DNA from: Diplosphaera chodatii
Lineage: Eukaryota; Chlorophyta; Trebouxiophyceae; Prasiolales; Stichococcaceae
DNA: 64,000 bases
Direction of reading: 5' to 3'
Assembly: GCA_032358165.1 (NCBI GenBank)
Contig: JAALGY010000001.1
Span: 806,001 to 870,000, forward strand
Under the pieces are notes generated by a model. It did not search any database and was not told where the DNA came from. It saw nothing but the letters and a program-made list of their open reading frames with translations. The position numbers were made by a program, and so were the translations under genes. This document shows positions 10,255 to 20,550 of the stretch, piece after piece (position 1 is the first letter of the stretch; every line of letters begins with the position of its first letter).

Positions 10255-13208
10255 TCATGCTTGTGGCAAGGGCACTCTCTGCGTGCCTTCACTGGCGATA
10301 GCTGGTGGCTGCAGCCCCTGCATGGCGGTGGCGATGTGACCCTGGGGAGCACTGCCGGGTGGCTGTCCATACTGCAATCCTGCGAAGCTCCCTGCACATG
10401 CCAGTTACCACCGTTTTAACGACGCTTTCCAACGACGCCAAGCATGCCTCGATCATCCAGGCATACACCACTCTGCAGCACGCAACAAATGCTCTGCAAA
10501 ACCAGTAAGCCGGACGGCGACACGCCTGGACCAGCCTCTTCCTTGCATCCAGTTCGACCCACCGTCATAAATGCCAGGTAGCGGGAAAGGCAGCTGTGGC
10601 TGTAGCTGTTGTTGCTGCTGCTGCTGCTGTGGCGGCAATGGCGGCGGTGTGTCAGTACCCTGCTGCTGCTGTTGCTGAGCGTGCACCTGCTGAAATTGCT
10701 GCTGCAGAGAGACCGGTGCCTGCTGCTGTTGAGGGTGCTGCTGCTGTGGTGACGGCTGCGCCTGCTGCTGTGGCTGCTGCGGATGAGCCTGGGCTGCGCT
10801 GGCCTCAGGCTTGGCATCAGCAGCAGGCTGGACATATGTCTGCTGTTGTTGCGCATGGTGGTGTGCCTGATCCAGGGAGCAACACAGTTGACTCGCCGTG
10901 ACGTTCCACTTGCAGTGAAACAATGCAGAAAGATGTACGGCAACAGCAGCTTGCTGCTCTGCAGGTTAGAAGCATGTCTTTCCTTGAAGCTTGCAGTGGA
11001 CACATGCAGCTTACTTGGTGTGGACACAACACAGACGGCATATTCAGGCATTGCACATACTGTGGTGCTCCATGCAATGAGCAGGTCTCCTTGCGGGCCC
11101 ACCTGTGCTTGCTGCATCAGGGCCATGCCAGCGTTGATGTGCGAGACCGACTGCGCCATGGGGTTTGACGCAAGGCCGGCTGCCTGGCCGCCCGGCAGCA
11201 GGTGCCCGCCCATGGCCGTCAGCTGCTGCAGGGCCGCCGCCGGCACCGCGATCATGCCGCCTGGCACGCCCAGCCCTGCAGCACACCAGAAACCGTCCAT
11301 GTGCCCCAAGCGCCGCCAAGCACCCGACGCATGCGGTCCAAAATGAGCTGCACACATTCTTGGGGCAAACACACTGGTCGACGGGCACTGACCCGGCACA
11401 AAGGCCTGGCCGAAGCCGTGCTGCACGAAGCCTGCTGGCATGCTGCCGCTGGACGGCCCGGCGGCCGCCGCGCCCGCGCCGCCGCCGCCGCCGCCGCCCC
11501 CCGCCTGCTGCTGCTGCTGCTGCTGCTGGCCCAGCTGCGCGCTCATCATGCGCGCCAGCTCCGCCTGGTGCTTGGCCGTCTCCAGGTCCTTCACCCGCTC
11601 CTGGGTGGGATGGACAGCGACAAACAGTAACACATGTGCTTCCTGTTGACATATGAGAAACGACCAGTCACGGTCCACCAGCAGAGGTTGGCAGATGACG
11701 GACTTCACGACGAGGCAGGCAGCTGCAAGGGCTCGCTGATCACCAGCAGGTGCCGGGTGCAAGCGCGTACCTCGAGGAACTTGTTGAGCTGCCGCAGCTG
11801 GTGGCTCTCCGCGCGCAGCTTGGTCACCTCCTTCACGGCGTCTGCGATGATGGACAGCTTGTCGGTGCGGACCGCCTTGCCCGCGTCCAGCAGCAGCGCC
11901 AGCTCCGCAAAGCTGGGGCGCCACACAGCAGGCCGATCAGCGCGCGGCTGCACGTTTCAGGCGTCAGCCAGCAGCTTGGCCCCGACCCTGATGGCCTCCC
12001 CCCACAACCATTCCCCAGTGCAACTCCTTCCTGAGGACGTTCGAGCGATCTGGTGCTGCGCACACCCACACACATGGCGGGCCTGGTGTCCTGCGGCAGC
12101 AATGGCCATTCACCCGTCATTCAGGCGCTCCCGCCGAGCGCGCTCCCGGTGCGCCTTGCTGGGGTTCGCCACCGCGCCGCCTCTGCTGCGACCACCCTGC
12201 CCCCCTGTGGCACCTGCGTGCTGACGAGGTCATCTTCCGCACTGGGCTGCCCCCGTCACGAGTGAATACACTCCGCCTATGCGGTTCGTATAGCACGGTC
12301 CTAGCGTGGCATAAAAGCAGCGGCATGCTTTGCGTGCATGGGTGCAGGGAGGGGCGCCATCACGGCGCTGACCTGCGGACTCGTCTTCGAGGTCGTCGTC
12401 GAAGGCCATGCTGCGGGCGCGGAGCGTGGGCCCCGCTCCGCTGCCGCTGCCGATGCCCCCGGCGGTGGCACTACAGCAGCAGGGATCCAAATCCAAATGC
12501 TTCTATGCGGCTTGCAGGCGTGTGCACTATGCTCGATTGACTTCGCGGCCATATCACTCTGTGTGCATCAAGCGGACTGGACAGCGTTGGAGCAGTCGAA
12601 CTGCGCGAGCACTGCCAGGTGGCCAGGTGGTTCGGGGCCCACCTGCCGGGGGGCTCCGCCTCGCTGGACTGCGCGCGCTGCAGGGGGGGCGGCGCGGCCA
12701 GGTGCGCCATGTACGCCTCCACGCTGGCCTCGCCGGCGTCCAGGCGCTGCCGCTTGGTGCGGCCGTCGCTGCTGTGGTGCACCAAGGACGGACATGGGCA
12801 AACTGCCATAGGTGGCCCATCGTAGCGCAGGGCGGTACGCTTGCAGGAGGGCTTGCTGGACAGGCAGTCAGCCTCGAGCAATGCAAGATGCACACGGAGT
12901 CCACGTTGTGGCTGTGGTGATGACAGTCCAGATAGGTGCCAGGATTGCTGCGTCAGCTGCAAGGAGGATCTGTGCGTCATGCGACAGCTGCCGTGGCGGC
13001 CAGGGACTGCATGGTGAGGGGGAGATCACCTGCCAGGGTCGCCACCGAGGCTTTCCAGCAGTGCGAAGTGCCCATCGTCCGCTCCGAAGTCCAGACCAAA
13101 GGGAAAGTCTGCTCCCGGCAGGAACTGCTGGCCTGTGGCACCGGCGCTGGCATTGGATGACTGGCCAGCACCCTGCTGCGCGTCGCCAGGGTCGTTGCTC
13201 CACTGCAT
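10255..13208 (-). CDS. bHLH transcription factor, glutamine-rich (bHLH paralogue A)
   Basis: The ATG at 13208 opens an exon of disordered residues (MQWSNDPGDAQQG). Then come a basic nuclear-signal-like motif (DGRTKRQRL, 12770s), an acidic patch (AFDDDLEDESAG, 12400s) and the DNA-binding basic region KAHRERARRERLND (12150-12110). That splices in phase to helix-loop-helix 2 (FAELALLLDAGKAVRTDKL, then IIADAVKEVTKLR, 11912-11780) and a leucine-zipper-like extension with an ERVKDLE heptad. The Glu and Arg residues expected to contact an E-box are present. The C-terminal half is Gly/Ala- and Gln-rich, with poly-Q encoded by CAG runs. A last exon at 10379-10255 (after a TTCGCAG acceptor) ends with VPLPQA and a stop. 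The layout resembles plant bHLH proteins of the ILR3/bHLH115 type, but orthology cannot be claimed. A motif PGGMIAVPAAALQQL is shared with paralogue B. Confidence 0.88.
10600..10860. repeat. CTG/CAG triplet-rich tract inside the bHLH A coding region
   Basis: Interrupted CTG runs on the plus strand read as glutamine-rich coding sequence on the minus strand. A second, purer run (seven consecutive CTG units) lies near 11507-11527. These are low-complexity coding microsatellites likely to vary in length between strains. Confidence 0.75.
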
Positions 13209-14023
13209 GAGGTGTGCTACACTACCACAGCATGATGCTTGAGAAGATCAAAGATTGGGAGGCGGCTGGGAAGCGGGGCCGAAACGGGCTGCAAATGCAT
13301 GCAAGACGAGCGGTGATCGCTGCCCTTGGAAGGCGGCCGAACTGCCCGCAGACGGCTGTGTGTGCAATTTGATTCTTATGAGCGCCGTCAGGTTTGCAAC
13401 GTGGACTGCCGCTGCATGGCCGCTGTGCGCACGAACAGCACGCGCGAGAGTCGAAAGCGGCACCTCGCCAGGGGGCTGAGGACCTGGGCCGGTGTACATA
13501 ACCGCTGGTCACCAACGGGAGCACGCACGCAGCCAGGCTGGTTCCTTCGATGATGCAGTTGGCATTGCTGGTCCCGAACCTTTGGTTGTGTATGTCGGCT
13601 TGGGCTTACATGTTGACGATCGGAGCAGGCATGCAACGGCGGCTCGGTCAACACCGCTGGCCAGACTCGTCATGCGCCGGAGTAGACACGAGTGTCCACA
13701 CTGGGAACTATGAAAGCAGTGTCTATGACTCAGATCCTGAACTTCTGACACACACATGCCGAGGTCTGAAGCTTGTGCTAAGGGTTCTGCTAGACTACAG
13801 ACTGGGTTCAGTACTGAATGGGGGTGCTGCAATCCGGATATAATTCGCATCGAATCAGATGCTGTGCTTCACCAGCGGCATGTGCCCTGGTACCTTCGCT
13901 ACCATAGCTGCTGTCTGTGGTGCCGCTACATAGCTAGTGATGTGCTCCATCGAGTGGCCAATGTGGCCCTGCAGCAAGCATGCCGGCGGTGCTGCGGACG
14001 CAGCGCAATCTCCTGCTGCCCCA
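13209..14023. other. Intergenic region between bHLH A and the hydroxyproline-rich gene
   Basis: Both neighbours are on the minus strand, so this should hold the 3' untranslated region of the wall-protein gene and the promoter of bHLH A. The short open frames on both strands show no family resemblance. Confidence 0.5.
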
Positions 14024-16569
14024 TCAGGCGCACAGCACCAGGGCGCCGAAGCCGCTGCTGGCGCACGCAAAATCGTTCGTCACCGTCAGGGCCTGCGGAA
14101 AAACGAGCAGAAGGTGCTCAGCGAGGCGGCCCACGCCAGCTGATGCGCTATTGCAGCGCTGCGCTGCTTGTGTGTCTGTACAGCGGCCGTCACCAGACAA
14201 CCCAGGTCTCAAGGTTGCAGTACTGACGGCGCACACCTGAGAGGAGCCGGCGCCGCTGAGCTGCGCAAAGCTGCAGAAGCCGACCTCGCCGGAGTAGGAT
14301 GGCGTCGCGGCATAGTAGAAAGCAGAGACTGGAGCGCCGCAGGCTGCAATGGCAGCCTTGGCCCTGGCGGCTGTTGCTGTGTCTGCCAAGTTGGCCGGAG
14401 TCCTGCATACCAAACAAGATTGTTAGGCCACCTGAGCTCAGCATCCCCAGATGGTCGTCAGAGGTCAGCCAGCCAGACTGCAGGCCAGGAAAACAGGATG
14501 CATAGCAAACATACCACAAGCACACCTGCCGATACTCTGGCATGTGGTGATAGCGGAGGCGGGGCTGCCGTCATTGTAGTTGACCACTGCGCCGGCGGTG
14601 TACACCGCCACCCCGCTGAAGCTGCAGAAGCCGGGGTTGGTGCTCGAGTCCGCGGGAGCCGGGGTCGGGGCTGCGGTGGGCGCAGCTGTGGGCGCCGGGG
14701 TGGGCTTGGGCGGCGGCGGGCTGGGTGGCGGCGGTGACGGCGGCGGGGGGCTGGGCGGCGGGCTAGGGGGCGGCGGTGACGGCGGTGACGGCGGCGGCGG
14801 GCTGGGCGGCGGGCTGGGCGGCGGGGATGCGGCCATTGGCTGAGGCGTGGCCAGCGGCGGCGGCGCCACGGGGGACAGCGGGTCCAGCTCCGGGGCGCTC
14901 TCCTCGTTGCTGCCAGCGGGGGCGGGGCTGAGCAGCCCGGCGGCCAGCAGCTGCTGCGCGGTCAGCCCCGGCGGCCCCGGCGCGGCGGTGACCGCCATGG
15001 AGCTCAGCGACACCACGCCGCAGTTGGGGTTGGTCACCAGGATGTCCAGCGATGTGAAGTCGTGCCACAGCGGGCCGCCCAGCGCCGCGCCCCTGCCGAC
15101 GGCCAGCTGGAAGCTGCTGCTGGCGATGGGCACCTGCAGGATACAGCAACATTCACATCAGACACGTGTTTTGCTGCTGTTTCAGGTGCTGCTGGGTGGG
15201 AAGGTTGCCTAGCTGTCGCAATCACCGTCACCAGTTGGAAGTCCTTGAGTGACTGTGAGCAGAGTCAGGGGGAGCACATACACATACGCACCCGCAGGGG
15301 CGCGCTCTTGCACTTGACGACGTCGGCCAGCGGGGCGCCGGCCGCCAGCGCGGCGACGGACCAAGCGGCGCAGGTGGCGAAGTCGCGGTAGGCGGTGATG
15401 CGCGCCGCCACGCTGCCGCTGCAGCCGGCCTGCGAGGCGCGCGTGGCGCCCAACTTGGGCCCTGCCGCCAGGGCGCCCGAGAAGGCCCCGACGTGCGCTG
15501 CCTTGCCGCCTGTGTGTGAAACATGCCACAGCTCAGTCCAGATTCCTTCAGCAGAACAGGTGCAGATGATGTGGCAATGCTTTGATGATGCAAATATGGC
15601 ATTCAGCAAGCTTGTCAGCTGTGCACGAGTACATCTGATCAGAAAAGCACCCGCACCTGTCATGGCGACGGACACCGTCATCTGGGCGCTGGAGCCGGTC
15701 ACAGTCAGCGCCGCGGTGGCGGCGTTGAAGGCGAAGCCGGGCGCATCCGCGGCCACCGCCGCGACGGCGTTCTTCACCGCGAGCGAGGTGCCGGCGACGG
15801 CTGTGCTGGCGCCCACGGGCTTCAGCATCGACCTCCTGGCGGTGACGCCGGCGCCCGGGCCCAGGACTGTGATCTTGGGGGTGGCCGGCGGCGGCGGCGG
15901 GGGGCTGCGGAGCGGCGCCTTGGCCGCCAAGGTGGCGCGCGGCGTGGGCTTCGGCGTGGGTCGAGCTGTGGGCCGAGCTGTGGGCCTCCGCGTCGGCCGC
16001 GGCGTCGCTCTCAGGATGGCTGCCACCCGCTTGGCGATGGCCTTGGTGGGGCGCGGCTTGTTCAGGTGCCGCTTGGTAGGGCGCGGGGTCGGCCGCCGCG
16101 CCGCCAGCAGCGACCGTGCAACGGCGCCGTCGTCACCGCGGATCTGCAGGCGAGGCATTCGAGTCAGCGTGTGGGTTCGACGGGCTGCAAACACTGCACG
16201 TGTGCCTGCGTGACGTAGGCGACGCGTACACCGCAACGTGGCACCGAAGTGCGGCACCAGTTCAGGATGTGAACACGAGGACAAGCGCAGTGTGTATCAT
16301 GAAAGGATTCCTTCCATATCACCGGCAATGCGGAGGTTCCGGAGCAGTAACAGGCACTGTATGCTATCTCCTCCTGGGGTGCACCTGCGGGGCACTTTGC
16401 AGTAAAAGGCATCGGCAGGTGCAGTGAGATCTGGAGGCAGCGGCGCGGGGTTCACCTGCTGTATGGCGTCCGTCAACGATGATGCAGCAGCCTCGTGCGG
16501 CACCATGAGGGCTGTGATGCAGCCCAGCGTCAGCAGGGCAACCCGGGCGGAGGTCACCAATGTCAACAT
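14024..16569 (-). CDS. Secreted hydroxyproline-rich glycoprotein, wall/matrix type
   Basis: The ATG at 16569 starts a signal peptide (LTLVTSARVALLTLGCITAL) followed by an exon with paired Cys residues. A basic Pro/Thr-rich block comes next (repeats of RPTPRPTKR and ARPTPKPT, about 16150-15930), then PPPPPP. Next is a globular Ala/Val-rich region (ITVLGPGAGVTARR to VSVAMTGAGAF, and ASQAGCSGSVAARITAYRDF). After a segment near 15050, a classic SPPPP/SPPSPPPP block (14830-14700) leads to two short C-terminal modules with CSFSGVAVY and CSFAQLSGAG motifs and a final exon ending ALVLCA and a stop at 14024. The protein should be exported, and its prolines are likely hydroxylated and glycosylated. This modular design is common in algal cell-wall and matrix proteins. 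I do not see a convincing pherophorin domain. Confidence 0.8.
14690..14835. repeat. GC-rich degenerate repeat encoding SPPPP motifs
   Basis: Tandem GGCGGCGG-type units on the plus strand encode Ser-Pro3-5 repeats on the minus strand within the wall-protein gene. This is typical of extensin-like rods and prone to slippage. Confidence 0.8.
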
Positions 16570-18000
16570 GTTGGCCTGGGTCCGGCAGATATGCCTCTGC
16601 GAGCATGAAAACGAGACATCAGTGTCTTCTATCTTCATGATAGGCTCTCCTGGTAAGGTGCAGGCCGATCGGCGGCCGTTCTGGCCGGCTGCACCTGCCC
16701 ACAGAAACCTTATGGACACACAGTAGTCATAGCGTGACTGACGTCGTGCTGACCACCGAAGGCTTCACGCTGTGAACATAACGCTACGAAGGTTGGACTG
16801 GCATCGAGGCAGCAGAACGCCGGCTGCTTGCTGTGATGCAGTCCCTGCATATACTCCCGGGCATGCGAGGTAGAGACCAGGCCCAGCTAGCTAGTAACAA
16901 TGCGAGGGGGCTGGGTGCCGGCGACAGCAGCCGCAACCCTTCGGCTCTGTTGCAGCACCCACCTTGGTCTGATGTGATGCCGCAGTCGGGCGGCCAGCGC
17001 GCGACGGGGCGGTGATGAATGAGCTGCAGACGGACCAGTGGCTGCGCTCGGCCCTTGCCTGTGACTGATGACACCTACTGATCGGCGCTCCTGGCTGACT
17101 GATGACAGTGCCGGGTCAATGGGGCGCTTGCACCGCTGTTGAAGTTGGGTGTGTCGGGTGTAGAGTGTCGGACTGACGGGTCCGCAGCAAATTACCACTG
17201 ACACGGCAGGTCCAAAAAGTCCCGTGAAGTGAGGCTAGCTAGCACGTGGAGGCAGGTCACCTGCCGCCTATGTGCCTGGACCTAGACTTCACCGCAACGG
17301 CGCTTTGCTGGCCTGCATGCACGCTGCAGCGATTGTGGGGTGTTCTGGGAGCAACAGCACCATGCGGACAGGCGTTTTCGGCGTTTCGGCTGCGGCGTCC
17401 ACAGCGATCGGTATTATGAGTAAAGGGTTTAGGCCGGACGTAAGGCGCTGGCGTAAAATGCCGTGCAGGCTCTGTGCGTCAGCAAGAACTTCCGTGTGCG
17501 ATCCTCCTCCCTTGTCCAATGTGTGCGTCTCTGCTGACGCACGACAGGCCAGAACGTCACAGCTGCAGGTTCTGCCGCGGGATGGTGGTAGCTGGGGTAC
17601 CATACTGGCTATCTGCAGGCAATACTGCAGACGGTGGCATGTGCCTGCCAAGTGCTGGCGAGCTCCAGCGTAGTCACAGCTGATTACAGACGCAAATCGT
17701 CGTCTTGTAACACCCAACTGATCAAACTCGCTGGCTGCACATTGGCAAGGCGATTGGTCGGCTCATCACGGACCCTCAGAAGTCCTGCCGCCGACAAGGT
17801 TTCCCTTCACAGCACGCAAGCCAGCGACACACGGTGAAACTGACACTGACCCTTCCGTGCAATAATGAAAGGCCACGCCCGTTCGAGTCGCAGGGGTTCA
17901 GGCCAAGAGCAGGCACTGCATACTGTAAGCAGCCATAAAATGCCCGCCCGTGTAGGCATGACTGCCTCTGCTCCAGCGGCTTCCTGCTGCCATGAGGCTA
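16570..18000. other. Intergenic region between the hydroxyproline-rich gene and bHLH B
   Basis: About 1.4 kb between minus-strand genes. It should hold the wall-protein promoter on the left and the bHLH B 3' untranslated region on the right. The longest open frames (17272-17673 plus, 17289-17717 minus) overlap each other on opposite strands and match nothing I recognise. A minus-strand TGTAA near 17684-17688 is a possible polyadenylation signal for bHLH B. Confidence 0.45.
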
Positions 18001-19980
18001 TCAGGCGGCAACTGGCCGTTTGCTGGCGTCGGCAGAGACGTCCAGGTCGCTGGGGTTCATGTACAAGACTGCTGCCGAGGATAGGACCTCGCCACCACCT
18101 GGCGCCTTGAACGCCGGGAGCGGCTGCTGCATGGCCGGCTGCTGCTGCTGCATGCCGGCTGGGGGCCCCCCTGCCGCCATCACCTTGGCGGCTTCCTGCA
18201 TCCGCTGTGAATGCGCTGCAAGCATCTGCTGGAACGCGGCAGCCGGCAGCGCGACCATGCCTCCAGCCAGACCTGCATCGGGCATAAGATGAAGCTGAGC
18301 ATTGTTCATCGTTCTGCTATTGGAGATGATGGCAATCTACCGACACGACTAGTGAGTGAGGTAGGTAGCCGGTCCACAACACTGCCGCATTGTTGTTAGC
18401 AACAAGCTGTTGCAGACAATTGGTTGACTCGAGCACAGCACACAAGTGTCATCACCTGGCTGCGGCATCTGCGGCTGCATCGGCACATGCATCTGGGGCT
18501 GCGGCTGCGGCTGCGGCTGCTGTGGCTGAGGGGCAGTCGACTGCGCCTGCGGCACCTGCTGTGGCTGTGCGGCCTGGAGCTGCTGCTGTGCGGCCGCCTG
18601 CATCTGCTGCAGCTGCTGCATGAACATCATCGGCGGCGCGGGCAGCTGCGGCACCATGTCGCCGCCAGCGTACGCCTGCTTCGCCTTCAGGTCCGCCACC
18701 CGCTCCTGCAGTGGCACAGCCAACGCGACTTCAGCAATGTGCTGGCAGGGTGCGAAGAGCTGTTGAATTATGCGGTCGAGCAGCCAATCAATATCGTCCT
18801 GCTGGGGGTGAGCAGCCGCCTGTCCCCACAACCAGCAACGACACCAGCTGCCCATACTGCTCCACATGCCCAGTGCACAAATGGAAATGCTGCAGGGTGG
18901 CGGGCATGTGCGGGCACGCAGCCGTGCACAGCGCCACACCTCCAGCACTTTGTTGAGGCGCTGCAGCGCGGCTGTGTCAGTGCGCAGGCGGGTGATCTCC
19001 TTCACCGCATCGGCCAGCGTGCTGAGCTTGTCGGCGCGCCCCGCACGCGCTGGGTCCAGCAGCTTCGCCAGCTGCATGATGCTGCGGTTGCAGGCAGAAC
19101 ACGGTGTCATGACCTTGGAAAGAACAGTTGGAAAGAACAGGACCGAATAAGCCTGCTCGAGCCGATCGCTGCACGCAGTAAAGGATCGCGGGCCAGGACC
19201 ACGTAACATGTCCTGCATCCAGGTGTGGAGGACATTCTCAAGCTGGGCCAAAAGAGGGAGGCAGCAGGAAGCCTCACAAGTCGTTCTCGCGCTGCCTGCG
19301 GGCCTTCTCGTTCAGCTTCTTCTGCTCCTTGGCGGCGGCGCCCTTGCGGCGGGCGCTGCCTCGTCTGCAGCCAGCGCCCGGCTCTGCATCCTCGTCCGCA
19401 TCCGAGTCATAGGCCGCATCATCGTCCTCGGCTGCCGGCCGCACCCGCTTCCGCGTCTGCCGGCTGCCGCCCATCGCGTCGGCGTCCGCGGGCTCCGCCT
19501 TGACGGACGGCACACCGCCCGCCTCCGCGAGGCTGCAGTGCACCGGGACGGCAGAGAGTCAGGCTCAAGCTTGGCGGTCGTTGCATGCCGGTGAGCTGCA
19601 GCTGGGGAGGGACTCGGGGCTGATGGAATGCAAGCAGGGACGCCACGAGCATCGAACTCTGCAGCTGCAGCAGCAGCTCCCAGATGGAGAGCCGCTGAGA
19701 TGCTTTCGGGTTTGTAGTCACAGAGTGCAGCCACAGCAATCCTGACTCAAGTTACAGTTATGAGGACTACATAGAGCATCACACGACCGCACGGGCCCTC
19801 ACGCAGTCCAGCGACCCACCTGTGAGGTACTGAAGCGGCCAACGGCTCGGCTGCGAACTCGTGGAGCCAGTCGTCGCCGCCCAAGTCTGGCATATCTGCC
19901 AGAGGGAGCCTGGCCAGCCAGTCGGGCGACTCGCTGCCGGGCGGGCGGTGCGGCGCCTGCTGCAGCTGTGGCTGCTCCAT
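18001..19980 (-). CDS. bHLH transcription factor (bHLH paralogue B)
   Basis: The ATG at 19980 begins a short acidic/Trp N-terminus (SPDWLARLPLADMPDLGGDD), possibly an activation segment. The next exon (from about 19535) carries an acidic DDDAAYDSDADED stretch and the basic region KKLNEKARRQREND. It splices in phase (GTGAGG donor, CCGCAG acceptor) to FIMQLAKLLDPARAGRADKL and ITRLRTDTAALQRLNK, completing the helix-loop-helix and zipper. The next exon begins ERVADLKAK. The C-terminus is Gln/Pro/Met-rich (QPQPQPQPQ). A conserved block GLAGGMVALPAAAFQQM parallels the PGGMIAVPAAALQQL of paralogue A, and the exon order is the same. It should act in the nucleus as a dimer on E-box DNA; targets are unknown. 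The stop at 18001-18003 follows KRPVAA. Confidence 0.9.
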
Positions 19981-20550
19981 GGCTGCGGCTGTCGAGTGTC
20001 GGGCCCAAAGTGCTGGGGCCCACGACAAATGTGCGCTTGAACGGATGCAGACGCAGGGCGGCCGGCGGATGCTGGGGAGCGTCACGCGCCGTCCCAGCAA
20101 CCAGCAGACCGGCTTGGACACAGCACACTGAGCCTGCTCGCTGACCACTAATCCTACAGATCCAGGGTGAGCCAAATGATGCTGCGTCACTAATATCTTT
20201 GGGAGCGGCAGGCACTTCCTGCTGCAACGGCCAACGCAGACAGCACGGAGCGCTGACGACCCACCCAGAAGCCTTTGATCGACACAGGGGTCAGGAGCGC
20301 AGGGTGCCTGCGGCGACGGGACCGTGTCTGGCTTATCGCTGTGCACTGTTAAGCCCTGTCCTGCGGGAACGGAGCCCGCTATGTGCTTCCCAGGGTGGCT
20401 GAAGAGCAGATACCACGGGGCAGCCGAAGGCGATCTGAAGTTGTCGGAAACCCACTGAGCGACTGGCAACGTCACGACTCGGCTGGCCACTCCAATTCCT
20501 ACTACTGATTCAGGCTTCGTGATACAGCGCGCATTGTCAGGATCAAAGCC
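19981..20550. other. Divergent intergenic region between bHLH B and the SDR array
   Basis: This 570-base gap separates the minus-strand bHLH B start from the plus-strand start of the first dehydrogenase and is probably a bidirectional promoter region. A minus-strand open frame (19747-20556) runs through it but shows no domain or splice support. Confidence 0.45.

Noticed and set aside
9713..10339. A 208-codon plus-strand open frame
   Set aside because: No recognisable motif, overlaps the last bHLH A exon on the other strand, no splice context.
10600..11530. CTG/CAG runs as a CRISPR-like or regulatory repeat
   Set aside because: The runs are in frame with a glutamine-rich coding region; spacing is not that of a CRISPR array, and the host is eukaryotic.
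10416..11924. A 502-codon minus-strand open frame over the bHLH A gene
   Set aside because: It reads through introns of the bHLH gene; only its exon parts are coding. The spliced model gives a coherent protein.
15395..16213. A 272-codon plus-strand open frame
   Set aside because: It is the antisense shadow of the GC-rich wall-protein gene; its peptide is a mirror of Pro/Arg repeats and has no domain.
14024..16569. Calling the wall protein a pherophorin
   Set aside because: The SPPPP rod is similar, but I could not find the Cys-patterned pherophorin globular domain.
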